From an uncultured Saprospiraceae bacterium (lineage in GTDB: Bacteria; Bacteroidota; Bacteroidia; Chitinophagales; Saprospiraceae), in assembly GCA_938015435.1 (NCBI GenBank), contig CALLPN010000002.1:1-64000 (forward strand): a stretch of 64,000 bases of DNA, written 5' to 3'. Position numbers and translations under genes: made by a program. Positions 26,938-36,831 of this stretch are shown one piece after another. How positions within the stretch are numbered: position 1 is the first letter of the stretch; each line of letters opens with the position of its first letter. The notes under the pieces are model-generated. The model was given only the letters and a program-made list of their open reading frames with translations. It was not told the origin of the DNA and did not search any database.

Positions 26938-27915
26938 CTACACCTTTCTATCCAATAAGTACTGACCAAATTCTTTTAACCCTGCCCTATCCGACTCTTC
27001 GATTTTGAGTGCTGCAAGATGTGAAAATGCCAAATCTCTATAAGCTTCTTTAAGTTGATCTGCGTATACTCTTACATGAGTAGATTTGAAGATCTTAAGT
27101 ACATCATCAATCTTTCTTTGATCTTCGATATGAGGATCATTCATAAGACTAACGAGCTCCGCTTTTTGTTTGTCATCTGCAAGTTCTAATGCCTTAATAT
27201 AGAGATATGTTTTCTTGCCTTCGAGGATATCTCCACCGATACGCTTACCTACAGCCGCTTTTTCTCCAAAGCTATCGAGGATATCATCTTGCATCTGAAA
27301 AGCAATACCAATATATTTTCCAAATTGATAAATATGTTCTTGATCTTCTTCTCCAGCTCCAGCATGCTGAGCAGCCATCTTCATTGCAGCTGCTATGAGT
27401 ACAGAGGTTTTGTAAGTGATCATATGAATATATTCGTCGATTTCTACATCGTTTCTAGATTCAAAATCTACATCAAGTTGCTGACCTTCGCAAAGTTGAA
27501 CAGACATCTCATTAAATGTATTCATGATATCTGCGTAGGCTGGACTATCTGAACATTTGCCTATCAATCCGTACGATTGTATAAGCATCAAATCACCAGA
27601 AAGGATTGCTGTATTGACATCGTATTTTTCGTGAACTGTTACTTGTCCTCTTCGCATGCCCGCATTGTCCATAATATCGTCATGCATCAAAGTGAAATTA
27701 TGGAATACTTCCACTGCTGCTGCTAATGGTAATACAGACTTTACATCTCCACCAAATATCTTGTGAGTATGTAAAAGCATCAGTGGTCTAATCCTCTTTC
27801 CTCCGAGAGACATTATATATTGGATCGGCTCATATAAAGTAACAGGATCTTTGGTAACAAGGATCTGTTCAAAATATGACTTTAATGTCTCTGAGTAGGC
27901 CTTTAATAATTGCAT
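26938..27915 (-). CDS. Polyprenyl synthase family protein (short-chain prenyl diphosphate synthase)
   Basis: The 325-aa enzyme condenses isopentenyl diphosphate onto an allylic primer. The first aspartate-rich motif is DDIMD at 79-83, followed by GMRRGQ; the second is DDILD near 208-212. The residue five before the first motif is Phe74, a bulky residue that in characterised synthases limits chain length, so a C15-C20 product is more likely than a long quinone tail. It follows metF directly, stop TAG abutting its ATG, so the two are translationally linked. Confidence 0.88.
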   Translation of the reverse strand: MQLLKAYSETLKSYFEQILVTKDPVTLYEPIQYIMSLGGKRIRPLMLLHTHKIFGGDVKSVLPLAAAVEVFHNFTLMHDDIMDNAGMRRGQVTVHEKYDVNTAILSGDLMLIQSYGLIGKCSDSPAYADIMNTFNEMSVQLCEGQQLDVDFESRNDVEIDEYIHMITYKTSVLIAAAMKMAAQHAGAGEEDQEHIYQFGKYIGIAFQMQDDILDSFGEKAAVGKRIGGDILEGKKTYLYIKALELADDKQKAELVSLMNDPHIEDQRKIDDVLKIFKSTHVRVYADQLKEAYRDLAFSHLAALKIEESDRAGLKEFGQYLLDRKV

Positions 27916-28869
27916 CTAAACGCTTTGTATGATTCTTTTGATGATATCTGTGTCTCCCATAGTATAATAATGCAAACAAGGAACACCCGCTTTTTTTAAT
28001 TCTTTTGATTGATGTACGCACCATTCTATTCCTGCTTGTTGGATCTTTTCTGCAGTATCTGCTTTGCTTACAGATGCCACTAGATCATCAGGCATATTGA
28101 TAAAGAAATTTCGCGGTATAGAATTCAATTGATATTTCTTAGTAACTGGCTTAATCCCTGGAACAATAGGAACATTAATTCCCGCTGCACGACAAGCATC
28201 TACGAAATCAAAATATTTTTGATTATCAAAAAACATCTGTGTTACTATGTAAGATGCCCCTGCGTCTACCTTTGCTTTGAGATAATGCATATCTAAATTT
28301 AAATTAGGCGACTCAAAGTGTTTTTCTGGATAGCCTGCTACACCAATACAAAAATTAGTCTTTGCTCCATTTTCGATATTACAATCCAAGTAGACACCCT
28401 CATTCATATCCTTAGTCTGATTGACAAGATCCACTGCAAAACGGTTCCCTTCTGGATGAGGTATAAATTTGGTTTCAAATTTTCTCGCGTCTCCCCTAAG
28501 TGCTAATACATTGTCTATCCCTAAGAATGCAAGATCTATCAATGCGTTCTCTGTCTCTTCTTTGGAAAATCCCCCACAAATCAAATGCGGTATTGCGTCT
28601 ACTCCGTATCTGTGCATGATACTTGCGCAGATACCAACAGTACCCGGACGCTTTCGAATAGCTACTTTTTCGTAGTATCCACTCTCTCGTTTATTGTAAA
28701 GAAATTCTTCTCTATGATAAGTTACATCTATAAATGGAGGCTTGAATTCCATCAAAGGATCTAAAGTGTCAAAAATAGTCTGCATGCTCCCTCCTTTGAG
28801 TGGAGGCAGTACCTCAAATGAAACTAATGTTTCACCTTTAGATTTTTCGAAATGCTCTGTTATTTTCAT
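27916..28869 (-). CDS. metF: Methylenetetrahydrofolate reductase [NAD(P)H]
   Basis: The 317-aa TIM-barrel flavoprotein reduces 5,10-methylene-THF to 5-methyl-THF for methionine synthesis. Evidence is the N-terminal VSFEVLPPLKGG, PFIDVTYHREEF, IPHLICGGFSKEETENALIDL, NVLALRGDARKFE and TQMFFDNQKYFDFVDACRAAGI, all in family order. Length is typical of bacterial MetF. The stop codon is immediately followed by the ATG of the prenyl synthase gene, giving an operon of two unrelated core functions. Confidence 0.94.
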   Translation of the reverse strand: MKITEHFEKSKGETLVSFEVLPPLKGGSMQTIFDTLDPLMEFKPPFIDVTYHREEFLYNKRESGYYEKVAIRKRPGTVGICASIMHRYGVDAIPHLICGGFSKEETENALIDLAFLGIDNVLALRGDARKFETKFIPHPEGNRFAVDLVNQTKDMNEGVYLDCNIENGAKTNFCIGVAGYPEKHFESPNLNLDMHYLKAKVDAGASYIVTQMFFDNQKYFDFVDACRAAGINVPIVPGIKPVTKKYQLNSIPRNFFINMPDDLVASVSKADTAEKIQQAGIEWCVHQSKELKKAGVPCLHYYTMGDTDIIKRIIQSV

Positions 28870-29451
28870 ACCTCTAGCTTTGCCGCAGTGTTTCTTAAAT
28901 ATAATCTAAAGCAAAAAATATTCCTATTTTGACCATAGAAGCAAATCTAGTAGATGTAGAGATGAAAGTGTTGCTTAAAACTATATTTACTAGGACGATT
29001 GGCAAAAAAAGTGATGCTGGGCTTAAAATTCAATAAAGGGGAATTGTGAGTGGCGTATTGTACGTGTTTCTACAAAACACTGCCACAATAAACAGTCCGA
29101 GCGTTTTTTCCTGAGGAAAAAGCCTTTTTAAATTTCAATACTTGGGATGTGGTGAGTGGCGTATTGTACATGTTTCTATGAAACACTGTCACAATACACG
29201 GTCCGCGCGTTTTTTCCTGAGGAAAAAGCCCTTTTAAAATTTCAATACTTGGGATGTGGTGAGTGGCGTATTGTACGTGTTTCTATGAAACACTGTCACA
29301 ATACGCAGTCCGCGCGTTTTTTCCTGAGGAAAAAGCCGCTTTTGAAATTTCAATACTTGGGATACGGTGAGTGGCGTATTGTACGTGTTTCTGCAAAACA
29401 CTGCCACAATACGAAGTCCGCGCGTTTTTTCCTTCCGGAAAAAGCCGCGCT
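28870..29451. other. Long intergenic region with metF promoter and repeat array
   Basis: About 150 bases upstream of metF are AT-rich and presumably hold its promoter. The rest is the tandem repeat array described separately. Plus-strand open frames here change frame between repeat copies because the period is 106-108, and are not genes. Confidence 0.6.
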
Positions 29452-29453
29452 TT
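29024..29453. repeat. ~107-bp tandem repeat array, four copies, each with two inverted repeats
   Basis: Copies begin gtgagtggcgtattgtac at 29046, 29152, 29259 and 29367, with periods of 106, 107 and 108. A degenerate left flank starts near 29024. Each copy has two stem-loops. One pairs gtattgt with acaatac and gtgttt with aaacac. The other pairs tttttcc with ggaaaaa. The fourth copy changes the loop of the second hairpin from tga to ttcc but keeps the stem, suggesting selection on structure. The last copy runs to the stop of the minus-strand gene at 29452. Confidence 0.88.
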
Positions 29454-30132
29454 ACTTATTCTTCTTCTCTCGTTCTTTTTTGGCTTTACTCTTGAAGTCT
29501 CCATTTCTCCAGGCATCTATGAATTTCTTCCAGGCAAGAGGATTAAAGATGTTTTGTGGCTTATACTGTCCGGAATATTGAAATTCTTTGGCTGCAGTAC
29601 GCAACTCTAAATTGGAAGTTTCAAATCCATCAGCAGGAACAGTATGACGCATATCTGAGAGTACTTCATTAGCCAAATTTCGCTCTGCTTGACTGCGCAA
29701 CTCATCAGTAATATCTATAGCCAAAAACTCATGTACAAAATGCTCTCTACTTGGCCAAGGAAAAATTACTGCTTCAGGAAGTAAATAATCGTCTTCAGCC
29801 ATGATCTGTACGTAGAAGTAAAAGTCTGTAGTCAATGTATCTGGCACTACAAAATCTACATCGTTGAACCCAATACGAGTAAATCCAATAGTATCTCCCT
29901 CAAGGGCGACCAACGAAAAATAGCCATCATCGATAGAACTAGTACCACGGCTTGTTCCTCTAATTCCTATATTGACATACGGAAGCGGAATCACATTACC
30001 CTCAGTGTCAGCTGTCACTACCTTACCAGAAAACTGAATAGCCTTTCGTGTATCGTTTTGCGCTGATATCGTAAGAGATGATATTAGCACAAATGTGACT
30101 ACTGCAATGATTTTGTTAATTAAGCTATTCAT
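29452..30132 (-). CDS. Carboxypeptidase-like regulatory domain protein, exported
   Basis: The 226-aa protein has a signal peptide (MNSLINKIIAVVTFVLISS...AQ) and a CarboxypepD_reg-like beta-sandwich at about 32-120: FSGKVVTADTEGNVIPLPYVNIGI, then GTSSIDDGYFSLVALEGDTIGFTRIGF. The domain is widespread in Bacteroidota exported proteins and in TonB-dependent receptors, where it precedes the plug. The C-terminus is helical and ends in a Lys/Glu-rich stretch (KSKAKKEREKKNK). Function beyond cell-surface association is unknown. Its stop is abutted by the tandem repeat array, which probably forms its 3' UTR. Confidence 0.83.
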   Translation of the reverse strand: MNSLINKIIAVVTFVLISSLTISAQNDTRKAIQFSGKVVTADTEGNVIPLPYVNIGIRGTSRGTSSIDDGYFSLVALEGDTIGFTRIGFNDVDFVVPDTLTTDFYFYVQIMAEDDYLLPEAVIFPWPSREHFVHEFLAIDITDELRSQAERNLANEVLSDMRHTVPADGFETSNLELRTAAKEFQYSGQYKPQNIFNPLAWKKFIDAWRNGDFKSKAKKEREKKNK

Positions 30133-30268
30133 AGTACTCTGTTGGTGTTAGGTAATGAATGATTTCTTGCTATATGACGATAATTGTCTAGAAACCACTC
30201 TGTGACGAATATAATCAGTATTTCTCTTTAAATCATGATTCCTACACTAACTAACGCAAGATAGTGGG

Positions 30269-30303
30269 TGTCGCCGACACAGATTCATTCTTTAACAAAG
30301 AAT
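30269..30303. other. Two adjacent hairpins after lon
   Basis: gtgtcgccgacac (30269-30281) and attctttaacaaagaat (30287-30303) are perfect small stem-loops. They lie 6-40 nt past the lon stop on the minus strand. There is no U tract in the right place, so a classic terminator is uncertain. Confidence 0.4.
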
Positions 30304-30309
30304 TAAAAG

Positions 30310-32712
30310 CTATATGTCTAAAGCCTCCTTAAGTACTTCGCTCATATGCTTTACATAAGTAAAACTTAGGCCTTTAAGATAGTCTTGTGGTATATCCTCA
30401 ACATGCTTACGATTAACTTCTGACATCATAATTTGCTTGATTCCTGCTCTCTTAGCAGCTAATATCTTCTCTTTGATACCGCCTACTGGTAATACTTTAC
30501 CTCTGAGAGTGATCTCACCCGTCATCGCTAAATGTGACTTCACAGGCTTACCTATAAGGATAGAAGTAAGTGCGGTAAGCATCGTAATACCTGCACTAGG
30601 ACCATCTTTAGGTGTAGCACCTTCTGGTACGTGTACATGGATATCTGATTTTTCTATAATTTCTCTATCCACTCCTATCTCTTCGGCATGAGCCTTGATA
30701 TAACTCAGGGCTGTAGTCGCTGATTCTTTCATGACATCACCAAGACTACCAGTTAAGGTGAGTTTGCCTTTACCTGGGCTTTTACTAGCTTCGATAAATA
30801 AAATTTCGCCACCTACTTGTGTCCACGCTAGCCCTACGACTACCCCAGGAATAGAGTCCGCTACATACATATCTTTGTGGAACGGTGAGTGACCCAGTAT
30901 ATCTACCAGATCTTCTACTTTCACACTTACATCATATGCCTCTTCCATACTCTTATGCTTGGCATATCTTCGCATTACTTTGGCAATCTGACGTTCTAAT
31001 GCTCTTACTCCTGACTCTCTACTGTACTTCAATACAATTTGCTCAAGCACCTTTTCGGTAAGCTTAATATCCTTTGCTAGTAAGCCATTTTCTTTACGCT
31101 GTCTTGGTACTAAATGCTTCTTAGCGATTTGTACTTTTTCTTCTGTCGAATATCCACTAAGATGAATGATCTCCATCCGATCACGCAATGGTGCTTGTAT
31201 CGTACTTAAGCTATTTGCAGTGGCTATGAATAGCACCTTAGACAGATCATATTCTAACTCTAGATAGTTATCATAAAAATTAGTGTTCTGTTCAGGATCA
31301 AGCACTTCTAGCAATGCTGAAGATGGGTCACCTCGTTGACTTCTTCCTAGCTTATCTATCTCATCTAATATAAATACAGGATTTGAAGTTTCGGCTTTTT
31401 TCAATGACTTGATCAATCTACCTGGCATCGCTCCTATGTATGTACGCCTATGTCCTCTGATTTCACTTTCATCGTGTAATCCTCCCAAAGACATACGTAC
31501 AAACTTGCGATTGAGTGCACTTGCTATAGATTTACCCAGACTAGTCTTTCCTACTCCTGGAGGGCCGACTAAACATATTATTGGAGACTTCATATCACCT
31601 TTGAGCTTAAGTACTGCTAGGTGCTCAATGATTCTGTCTTTAATTTTTTCCATTCCAAAGTGGTCATCATCCAATGTCTTTTTCACTTTAGTAAGATCGT
31701 AGTTATCTTCCGAGTATGTATCCCATGGTAGATCCAATAACATCTCTAGATAGTTGAGCGTCACAGAAAACTCGGCCACTTGAGGATTCATCCTTTTGGC
31801 TTTAGCCAGTTCTTTATTAAATGTCTTAGCCGTTTCAGTAGGCCAATTCATTTTCTCTGCTCTAAGCGTCAGTTCCTTAAGTGCTTCTGATTGTGGATTA
31901 TCACCTAGCTCTTCCTGAATAGTTTTGAGTTGTTGATTGAGTATATAGTCTCGTTGCTGCTTCTCTAGATCGCCTCTTACTTTTGATTCTATTTTATGCT
32001 TAAGCTTTAATTTTTTACGCTCTGTTTCCATAAGATTAAGAATCGCCTTGGCTTTCTCTTCCGCATCATTCATCTCTAATATATGCTGCTTCTTATCTAC
32101 ATCCATATTTAGATTAGAGGCTATAAAGTTGAGTAGAAACCCATTGCTACTAATATTATCAAGCATTAGCTCCGCTTCGTTGGGTAGATTTGGAGAGAGT
32201 TTGATAATTTCCTTTGCTGTATCTTTTACACTCGCCATCAGTGCTTCGAAGTGTATTCCTTTTGTCGGCTTGACATCTGTGATTGCCGTAATTTCAGCAA
32301 GTAAATATGGTTCGCTTTGTACCAAGTTATCAAGGGTAAATCTCTTACGACCTTGAAGTACAGCCGTAATACTACCATCTGGCATATTGATTGTCTTCAC
32401 CACTTTAGCAACCGTACCCATCTGAAATAGATCCTCTTGAGCAGGATCTTCTATCTCAGGATCTCTTTGAGAAATGACTGCTACTACTTTCGTACTATCC
32501 TTTATCGCCTTGATCGCTTCTGTACTCTTATCACGACCTATAGATATTGGAATAATTACTCCTGGAAATAATACGGTGTTTTTCAGGGCAACTACTGGGA
32601 GTTGATCTCCGTATTGTTCACCCTCCATATTCGCCTCATCGTCTGAGATTGAAAACATCGGAACGATTTCCGATGTATTCCCTGGCCCAGCTACTTTCTT
32701 TATATTGAACAT
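30310..32712 (-). CDS. lon: ATP-dependent endopeptidase La (Lon protease)
   Basis: The 800-aa cytosolic AAA+ protease has an N-terminal substrate-binding LAN domain (about 38-245), Walker [10 protein letters not shown], Walker [12 protein letters not shown], and a C-terminal peptidase domain. The catalytic Ser is in [11 protein letters not shown] (about Ser706), with the partner Lys in [15 protein letters not shown] (about Lys747). Length matches bacterial LonA. It degrades damaged proteins and regulators. It is monocistronic and divergent from guaB. A small palindrome lies in its 5' region. Confidence 0.96.
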   Translation of the reverse strand: MFNIKKVAGPGNTSEIVPMFSISDDEANMEGEQYGDQLPVVALKNTVLFPGVIIPISIGRDKSTEAIKAIKDSTKVVAVISQRDPEIEDPAQEDLFQMGTVAKVVKTINMPDGSITAVLQGRKRFTLDNLVQSEPYLLAEITAITDVKPTKGIHFEALMASVKDTAKEIIKLSPNLPNEAELMLDNISSNGFLLNFIASNLNMDVDKKQHILEMNDAEEKAKAILNLMETERKKLKLKHKIESKVRGDLEKQQRDYILNQQLKTIQEELGDNPQSEALKELTLRAEKMNWPTETAKTFNKELAKAKRMNPQVAEFSVTLNYLEMLLDLPWDTYSEDNYDLTKVKKTLDDDHFGMEKIKDRIIEHLAVLKLKGDMKSPIICLVGPPGVGKTSLGKSIASALNRKFVRMSLGGLHDESEIRGHRRTYIGAMPGRLIKSLKKAETSNPVFILDEIDKLGRSQRGDPSSALLEVLDPEQNTNFYDNYLELEYDLSKVLFIATANSLSTIQAPLRDRMEIIHLSGYSTEEKVQIAKKHLVPRQRKENGLLAKDIKLTEKVLEQIVLKYSRESGVRALERQIAKVMRRYAKHKSMEEAYDVSVKVEDLVDILGHSPFHKDMYVADSIPGVVVGLAWTQVGGEILFIEASKSPGKGKLTLTGSLGDVMKESATTALSYIKAHAEEIGVDREIIEKSDIHVHVPEGATPKDGPSAGITMLTALTSILIGKPVKSHLAMTGEITLRGKVLPVGGIKEKILAAKRAGIKQIMMSEVNRKHVEDIPQDYLKGLSFTYVKHMSEVLKEALDI

Positions 32713-32725
32713 TTATATATGTTGT

Positions 32726-32742
32726 ATCACTCATAGAGTGAT
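32726..32742. promoter_or_regulatory. Inverted repeat upstream of lon
   Basis: atcactc-ata-gagtgat is a perfect 7-bp inverted repeat 13 nt before the lon ATG, in its presumed leader. The half-sites resemble CIRCE halves (GCACTC/GAGTGC), but the 3-nt spacer differs from the 9-nt CIRCE spacer. It could be a regulator site or a small leader hairpin. Confidence 0.4.
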
Positions 32743-33015
32743 GATTATCTCAAGTAATGTAATACAAGTATCTCACATATTATACCATCCGATTCGCAGG
32801 CCCATATTACTAACACAATGACAGTAATGCTCAATAAAAGACAGCCATTATGGCACTTTTTAATAGTTTAGAATGACTAATCGTGACCTTCAAATTGGAT
32901 TATAAACCGTAATCCAATCTTGTTCATCTTTTTTTGATGTATCATTGATTTGACTTGCTTTCATCTTTCTTGATTTTATCCAATCGCAATTATTCTTTTT
33001 TGAATAAAAATCAGA

Positions 33016-33023
33016 TATCTTTG
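33016..33023 (+). promoter_or_regulatory. Candidate -7 element (TATCTTTG) abutting the guaB start
   Basis: TATCTTTG is an exact TAnnTTTG match ending 3 nt before the guaB ATG, with a TTTTTTG stretch ending 13 nt upstream as a possible -33 box at short spacing. If used, transcription would begin at or next to the start codon, giving a leaderless message. Confidence 0.35.
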
Positions 33024-33026
33024 CGC

Positions 33027-34508
33027 ATGGAAAGAAACTTAACATCCCAAGGACTATTTGAAGAAGCATTAACCTTTGACGACGTCCTACTTATTCCCTC
33101 TTATTCTGAAGTATTACCGCGTGATGTAGACATCAGTACTCAACTGACCACAGATCTACGTCTAAATGTCCCAATAGTCTCCGCTGCAATGGACACTGTA
33201 ACGGAACATGAACTCGCGATTGCTATGGCCAAGCAAGGTGGATTGGGTTTCATTCATAAGAATATGTCAATAGAAGCTCAAGCGGCTCAAGTCAGAAATG
33301 TAAAGCGATCTGAGAGTGGTATGATAATCGATCCAGTGACACTTTCGCAAGATGCATTGATAAGAGATGCCCTTCAATTAATGCGAACACACAAGATTGG
33401 TGGAATACCAATTGTAGATGACAATGAAAAACTGATAGGGATACTGACAAATAGAGATCTCAGATTTGAAACCAACTTTAGTCAGTCGGTAAAATCCCTT
33501 ATGACCAAGGAAAATCTAGTCACCGCTCCGATCGGTACTACACTAGAGCAAGCAAGAGAGATCTTACAAAAATATAAAATAGAGAAACTTCCAGTTGTTA
33601 ATGATGACTACAAACTAGTAGGTCTAATCACATATAAGGATATTCTCAAAGTAGAAAATCATCCAAACTCTGCAAAAGACAGTCATGGTCGACTATTAGT
33701 AGGCGCTGCTGTTGGAGTTACAGCTGATACATTTGAAAGAATATCTGCACTTGTAGAAGTAGGCGTAGATGTAATCGGAGTGGATACAGCTCATGGTCAT
33801 AGCCAAGGAGTACTCAATCAAATCAAACGCATCCGAGCGGAATACAAAGATCTCCAGATCATAGGTGGAAATGTAGCTACAGCCGCAGGAGCTAAAGCGC
33901 TTGCAGACGCAGGTGTCAATGGTGTAAAAGTAGGTGTAGGACCAGGAAGTATTTGTACTACACGTATTGTTGCAGGAGTAGGAGTACCACAGCTATATGC
34001 TATTATGAGTGCTGCTGAAGGACTCAAAGGTACAGGCATTCCCATCATCGGTGATGGTGGTATAAGATATACTGGTGATATAGCTAAGGCCTTAGCAGGA
34101 GGAGCAAGCACAATTATGGCGGGGTCCCTCTTCGCTGGTACAGAAGAAGCTCCAGGTGAAACTATATTATATCAAGGTCGTAAATTCAAAGTATATAGAG
34201 GTATGGGCTCTTTAGGAGCAATGGAACTTGGATCTAAAGACAGATATTTTCAAGATGTAGAAGATGATGTGAAAAAACTTGTACCAGAAGGAATCGAAGG
34301 CAGAGTGCCATTCAAAGGAACGGTCTCAGAGGTAATGGTACAATACATTGGAGGATTAAGAGCAAGTATGGGCTACTGTGGAGCAGGCACTATACCTGGC
34401 ATGCTAGGTGCTAAAATGGTAAAAATGAGTGGCGCAGGAATGCTTGAAAGTCATCCACACAACATTACGATCACTAAAGAATCTCCTAACTACAGTAGGC
34501 GAAGCTAA
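33027..34508 (+). CDS. guaB: IMP dehydrogenase
   Basis: The 493-aa enzyme oxidises IMP to XMP with NAD, the committed step of GMP synthesis. It begins [17 protein letters not shown], contains two CBS domains (about 95-215) that bind purine nucleotides, the active-site loop [15 protein letters not shown] with catalytic Cys, and [19 protein letters not shown]. The C-terminal flap MGSLGAM and the EG(I/V)EGRVP stretch are present. The ATG at 33027 is preferred over 32955, whose 24 extra residues are not part of the family. It is monocistronic. Confidence 0.95.
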   Translation: MERNLTSQGLFEEALTFDDVLLIPSYSEVLPRDVDISTQLTTDLRLNVPIVSAAMDTVTEHELAIAMAKQGGLGFIHKNMSIEAQAAQVRNVKRSESGMIIDPVTLSQDALIRDALQLMRTHKIGGIPIVDDNEKLIGILTNRDLRFETNFSQSVKSLMTKENLVTAPIGTTLEQAREILQKYKIEKLPVVNDDYKLVGLITYKDILKVENHPNSAKDSHGRLLVGAAVGVTADTFERISALVEVGVDVIGVDTAHGHSQGVLNQIKRIRAEYKDLQIIGGNVATAAGAKALADAGVNGVKVGVGPGSICTTRIVAGVGVPQLYAIMSAAEGLKGTGIPIIGDGGIRYTGDIAKALAGGASTIMAGSLFAGTEEAPGETILYQGRKFKVYRGMGSLGAMELGSKDRYFQDVEDDVKKLVPEGIEGRVPFKGTVSEVMVQYIGGLRASMGYCGAGTIPGMLGAKMVKMSGAGMLESHPHNITITKESPNYSRRS

Positions 34509-34677
34509 TTGGAGATTTCCAATCTTGATTTTATAAGTAACAAAAACTAATAAAATCAATCGGCTTTAAAATTGTTGATACAAATTTTTGAACCCTTGAA
34601 ATTAAATGTAACAAGAGTCTTACTGGGTAAATAAGTGACAATTATGCATATATATAAGAAGTCCTAAAGAACTTAGT

Positions 34678-34700
34678 GTAGTTTAGTAGATCTAAACTAC
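34678..34700. promoter_or_regulatory. 9-bp inverted repeat upstream of the LVIVD-repeat gene
   Basis: gtagtttag-tagat-ctaaactac is a perfect 9-bp stem with a 5-nt loop. It lies 33 nt upstream of a -7 element and about 80 nt before the ATG. A U tract is absent, so an operator is at least as likely as a guaB terminator. Confidence 0.4.
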
Positions 34701-34732
34701 TTACATCATATTACACAATTATTTCATATGAT

Positions 34733-34740
34733 TATATTTG
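34733..34740 (+). promoter_or_regulatory. Candidate -7 element (TATATTTG)
   Basis: TATATTTG matches TAnnTTTG and lies 39 nt before the ATG of the secreted LVIVD-repeat protein. No convincing -33 box was seen. Confidence 0.4.
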
Positions 34741-34779
34741 GGGTGCGCTTTATTACATAAAACTATAGACTACCAATAG

Positions 34780-36312
34780 ATGAAAAATATATTTCTCTTT
34801 TTGATATCCTGTTTGGCCACCCAAATGATAGCTCAACAATCACTCAACCTAGTCCAAGCAGCCACTCACAATACAGGTAGTATAGACTACAACGATGTTT
34901 GGGGATATAGTCATAATGGCAAAGAAATCATAGTCTACGGAACCAGAGATAAAATAGCGATTATCGATGTAACTGATTGTTCTAATCCTATCGAGGAAGA
35001 GGTAATTACAGATGGCAATTCTACTATTTGGAGGGACTTCAAAGATTACGGAGATTATATCTATGGTGTCTGTGATCAAGGATCAGAAGGCCTTGAAATC
35101 ATCAATAAGAATGATTATACATGGACACAAAATACAAGTCAATTCACAAGGGCGCATAATGTATTTGTAGACAAAGCAAACGCACGATTATATGTAGTTG
35201 GTTTTGCCGGACAAGGTTCAACAAAAGCGATGATTATCTATGACTTATCTGTTACTCCAGGAAATCCTACCGTACTAGCTACTATAAATTTCAATTCTTT
35301 TGATAATGGTAGTCCGGTATCTAATTGGTATATCCATGATGTGTATGTTAGAGATAACATTGCATATTGCTCGCATGGTTACCAAGGTTACGGTATATGG
35401 GATCTTACAGTTGCTACTACTCCGGTACTACTCGGAACTAGTAGTGGCGATGGACTTGGTAATTACAACCATAGTAGTTGGGTAACAGAAGACTTGCAGT
35501 ATGCTTATGTGGCTGAAGAAGTACCACAGAAAGAAATAACAATTATAGACATCAGTGATGTTTCCGACATCCAATATCTTGGACAATTCAGTGATCCTCT
35601 TTTGACCGGCGCACCTACGCCGCCAAGAGCTCATAATCCATTTATCAGAGCTGACTTACTGTATATATCATACTATCATGACGGTGTAAAAGTTTATGAT
35701 ATTTCTGATCCGCTCAACCCTGTAGTAGAGGGTTATTTTGATACTGCGTTAGGACACTCATCTTACGGTGGTTATATAGGTGCTTGGGGTATATACCCAT
35801 ACTTGCCAAATGGATGTATCGGAGTCTCTGATATAGAAGATGGACTTATCCTTCTAGAGCACGAAGTAGAGACAACAAGTACAATAAGCAATAGTGATCT
35901 GCTATTTGATGATTCGTCAACAGGTCTAATATTTAGAAAAAGTGCTGAAGAATATGGCAGGCTACAGTCAGGAGATAATGGAGAAATAAAAGTGGAAAGT
36001 ATAAGCAATATACCGGTAAATCATGAAGATCTAAAAAGGTCTAATTTGTATATCGACAACTCTTTAAATGGACTTGTTTTTACTGTAAATGGAAGAAACT
36101 TCCGTATGCAAGTTGACAATGCAGGTATAATAACGAACACTTTTATAGGTTTCTCAGCTCCAATGCCCAACTTAAAAGCTCAATCCAGAAATATGGTAAT
36201 CAATAGCGTTGGGTCATCACTAATCATGAAATCATCAGATGGCACTTGTTGGAGAATCAATATCGACATGAACGATATGATTAAAACCGAATCAATTGTT
36301 TGTCCAAATTAA
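34780..36312 (+). CDS. Choice-of-anchor B family secreted protein (LVIVD repeats)
   Basis: The 510-aa protein has a signal peptide (MKNIFLFLISCLATQMIAQ) and a beta-propeller-like region (about 30-365) of LVIVD-type repeats: IAIIDVTDCSNPIEEE, MIIYDLSVTPGNP, ITIIDISDVSDIQYLG and VKVYDISDPLNPVVEG. The family is named for variable C-terminal anchors. Here the C-terminal ~130 residues form another beta-rich region with no T9SS motif and no obvious membrane anchor, ending IKTESIVCPN. It is probably exported to periplasm or surface. Function is not known. A strong terminator follows 78 nt after the stop. Confidence 0.83.
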   Translation: MKNIFLFLISCLATQMIAQQSLNLVQAATHNTGSIDYNDVWGYSHNGKEIIVYGTRDKIAIIDVTDCSNPIEEEVITDGNSTIWRDFKDYGDYIYGVCDQGSEGLEIINKNDYTWTQNTSQFTRAHNVFVDKANARLYVVGFAGQGSTKAMIIYDLSVTPGNPTVLATINFNSFDNGSPVSNWYIHDVYVRDNIAYCSHGYQGYGIWDLTVATTPVLLGTSSGDGLGNYNHSSWVTEDLQYAYVAEEVPQKEITIIDISDVSDIQYLGQFSDPLLTGAPTPPRAHNPFIRADLLYISYYHDGVKVYDISDPLNPVVEGYFDTALGHSSYGGYIGAWGIYPYLPNGCIGVSDIEDGLILLEHEVETTSTISNSDLLFDDSSTGLIFRKSAEEYGRLQSGDNGEIKVESISNIPVNHEDLKRSNLYIDNSLNGLVFTVNGRNFRMQVDNAGIITNTFIGFSAPMPNLKAQSRNMVINSVGSSLIMKSSDGTCWRINIDMNDMIKTESIVCPN

Positions 36313-36390
36313 GGAAGGCAAATTTTATAGATCTTAAGTATCTTTACAGATAATAATACTTATGAGTGATGTATATCCGTATAAAAAGTC

Positions 36391-36427
36391 GAGCCGAATG
36401 TTCTAGTCAACATTCGGCTCTTTTTTT
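36391..36427 (+). terminator. Strong rho-independent terminator
   Basis: A perfect 12-bp stem (gagccgaatgtt / aacattcggctc) with a 6-nt loop is followed directly by seven T residues. It closes the LVIVD-repeat gene. Confidence 0.92.
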
Positions 36428-36582
36428 AATACTGGTTTAGATCCCGGATTAAGAAGATCTAAGAATCGCTGCTACTTTTAGCAACAGCCCGCGCAGCCAA
36501 GAAGGCTACAAATAATACTTAAGCTTACCATGATGTATGATATTTAAATGGTGAATAAATCAGTATTAAAAAACACAATAGC

Positions 36583-36831
36583 CTATTTGGCCATCATCGG
36601 TCCTAATACCCTTCCAATATGTGAATTTAAAGCCTTAGTCTTTATCAAACTAAGACAACACAATCCTTCTTGATCAGTACAGCTTATCAACGCAAACTTC
36701 TCACCCGCACTAAGGTTAAATTTCTTTCTAAGATCCTTAGGCAATACTAATTGTCCTCTGTCATCAAAGCTTACAATTGCTTCTAACTCAAAACTTATAT
36801 TTTCTCCTAATGGAGCACAACACTCGCTCAT
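36583..36831 (-). CDS. AbrB/MazE/SpoVT-fold DNA-binding protein, HgcAB-associated-like
   Basis: The 82-aa protein starts MSECCAPLGENISFELEAI, then has a swapped-hairpin AbrB domain: VSFDDRGQLVLPKDLRKKFNLSAGEKFALISC, with CCLSLIKTKAL and RVLGPMMAK at the C-terminus. The N-terminal Cys pair, second Cys pair and GPMM tail match, from memory, the family annotated as HgcAB-associated protein in mercury methylators and many other bacteria. hgcA and hgcB are absent here. The ATG at 36831 is chosen over an upstream TTG at 36852. It probably binds DNA and may sense metal or thiol state through its cysteines. A perfect 23-bp palindrome lies 46 nt upstream. Confidence 0.75.
   Translation of the reverse strand: MSECCAPLGENISFELEAIVSFDDRGQLVLPKDLRKKFNLSAGEKFALISCTDQEGLCCLSLIKTKALNSHIGRVLGPMMAK

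Larger units (their letters stand above)
32713..33026. other. Divergent promoter region of lon and guaB
   Basis: These 314 bases hold the promoters of both genes. The palindrome near lon and the -7 element near guaB are annotated separately. No additional gene was seen. Confidence 0.6.

Noticed and set aside
29024..29453. CRISPR array
   Set aside because: Units are contiguous 107-bp near-identical copies without short repeats separated by unique spacers, and no cas gene is present.
29156..29581. Plus-strand open frame through the 107-bp repeats
   Set aside because: The repeated segments are read in shifting frames because the period is not a multiple of three, and it overlaps the 3' end of a supported gene in antisense.
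32726..32742. True CIRCE/HrcA operator at lon
   Set aside because: The spacer is 3 nt rather than 9 and the arms are shortened; kept only as an unassigned inverted repeat.
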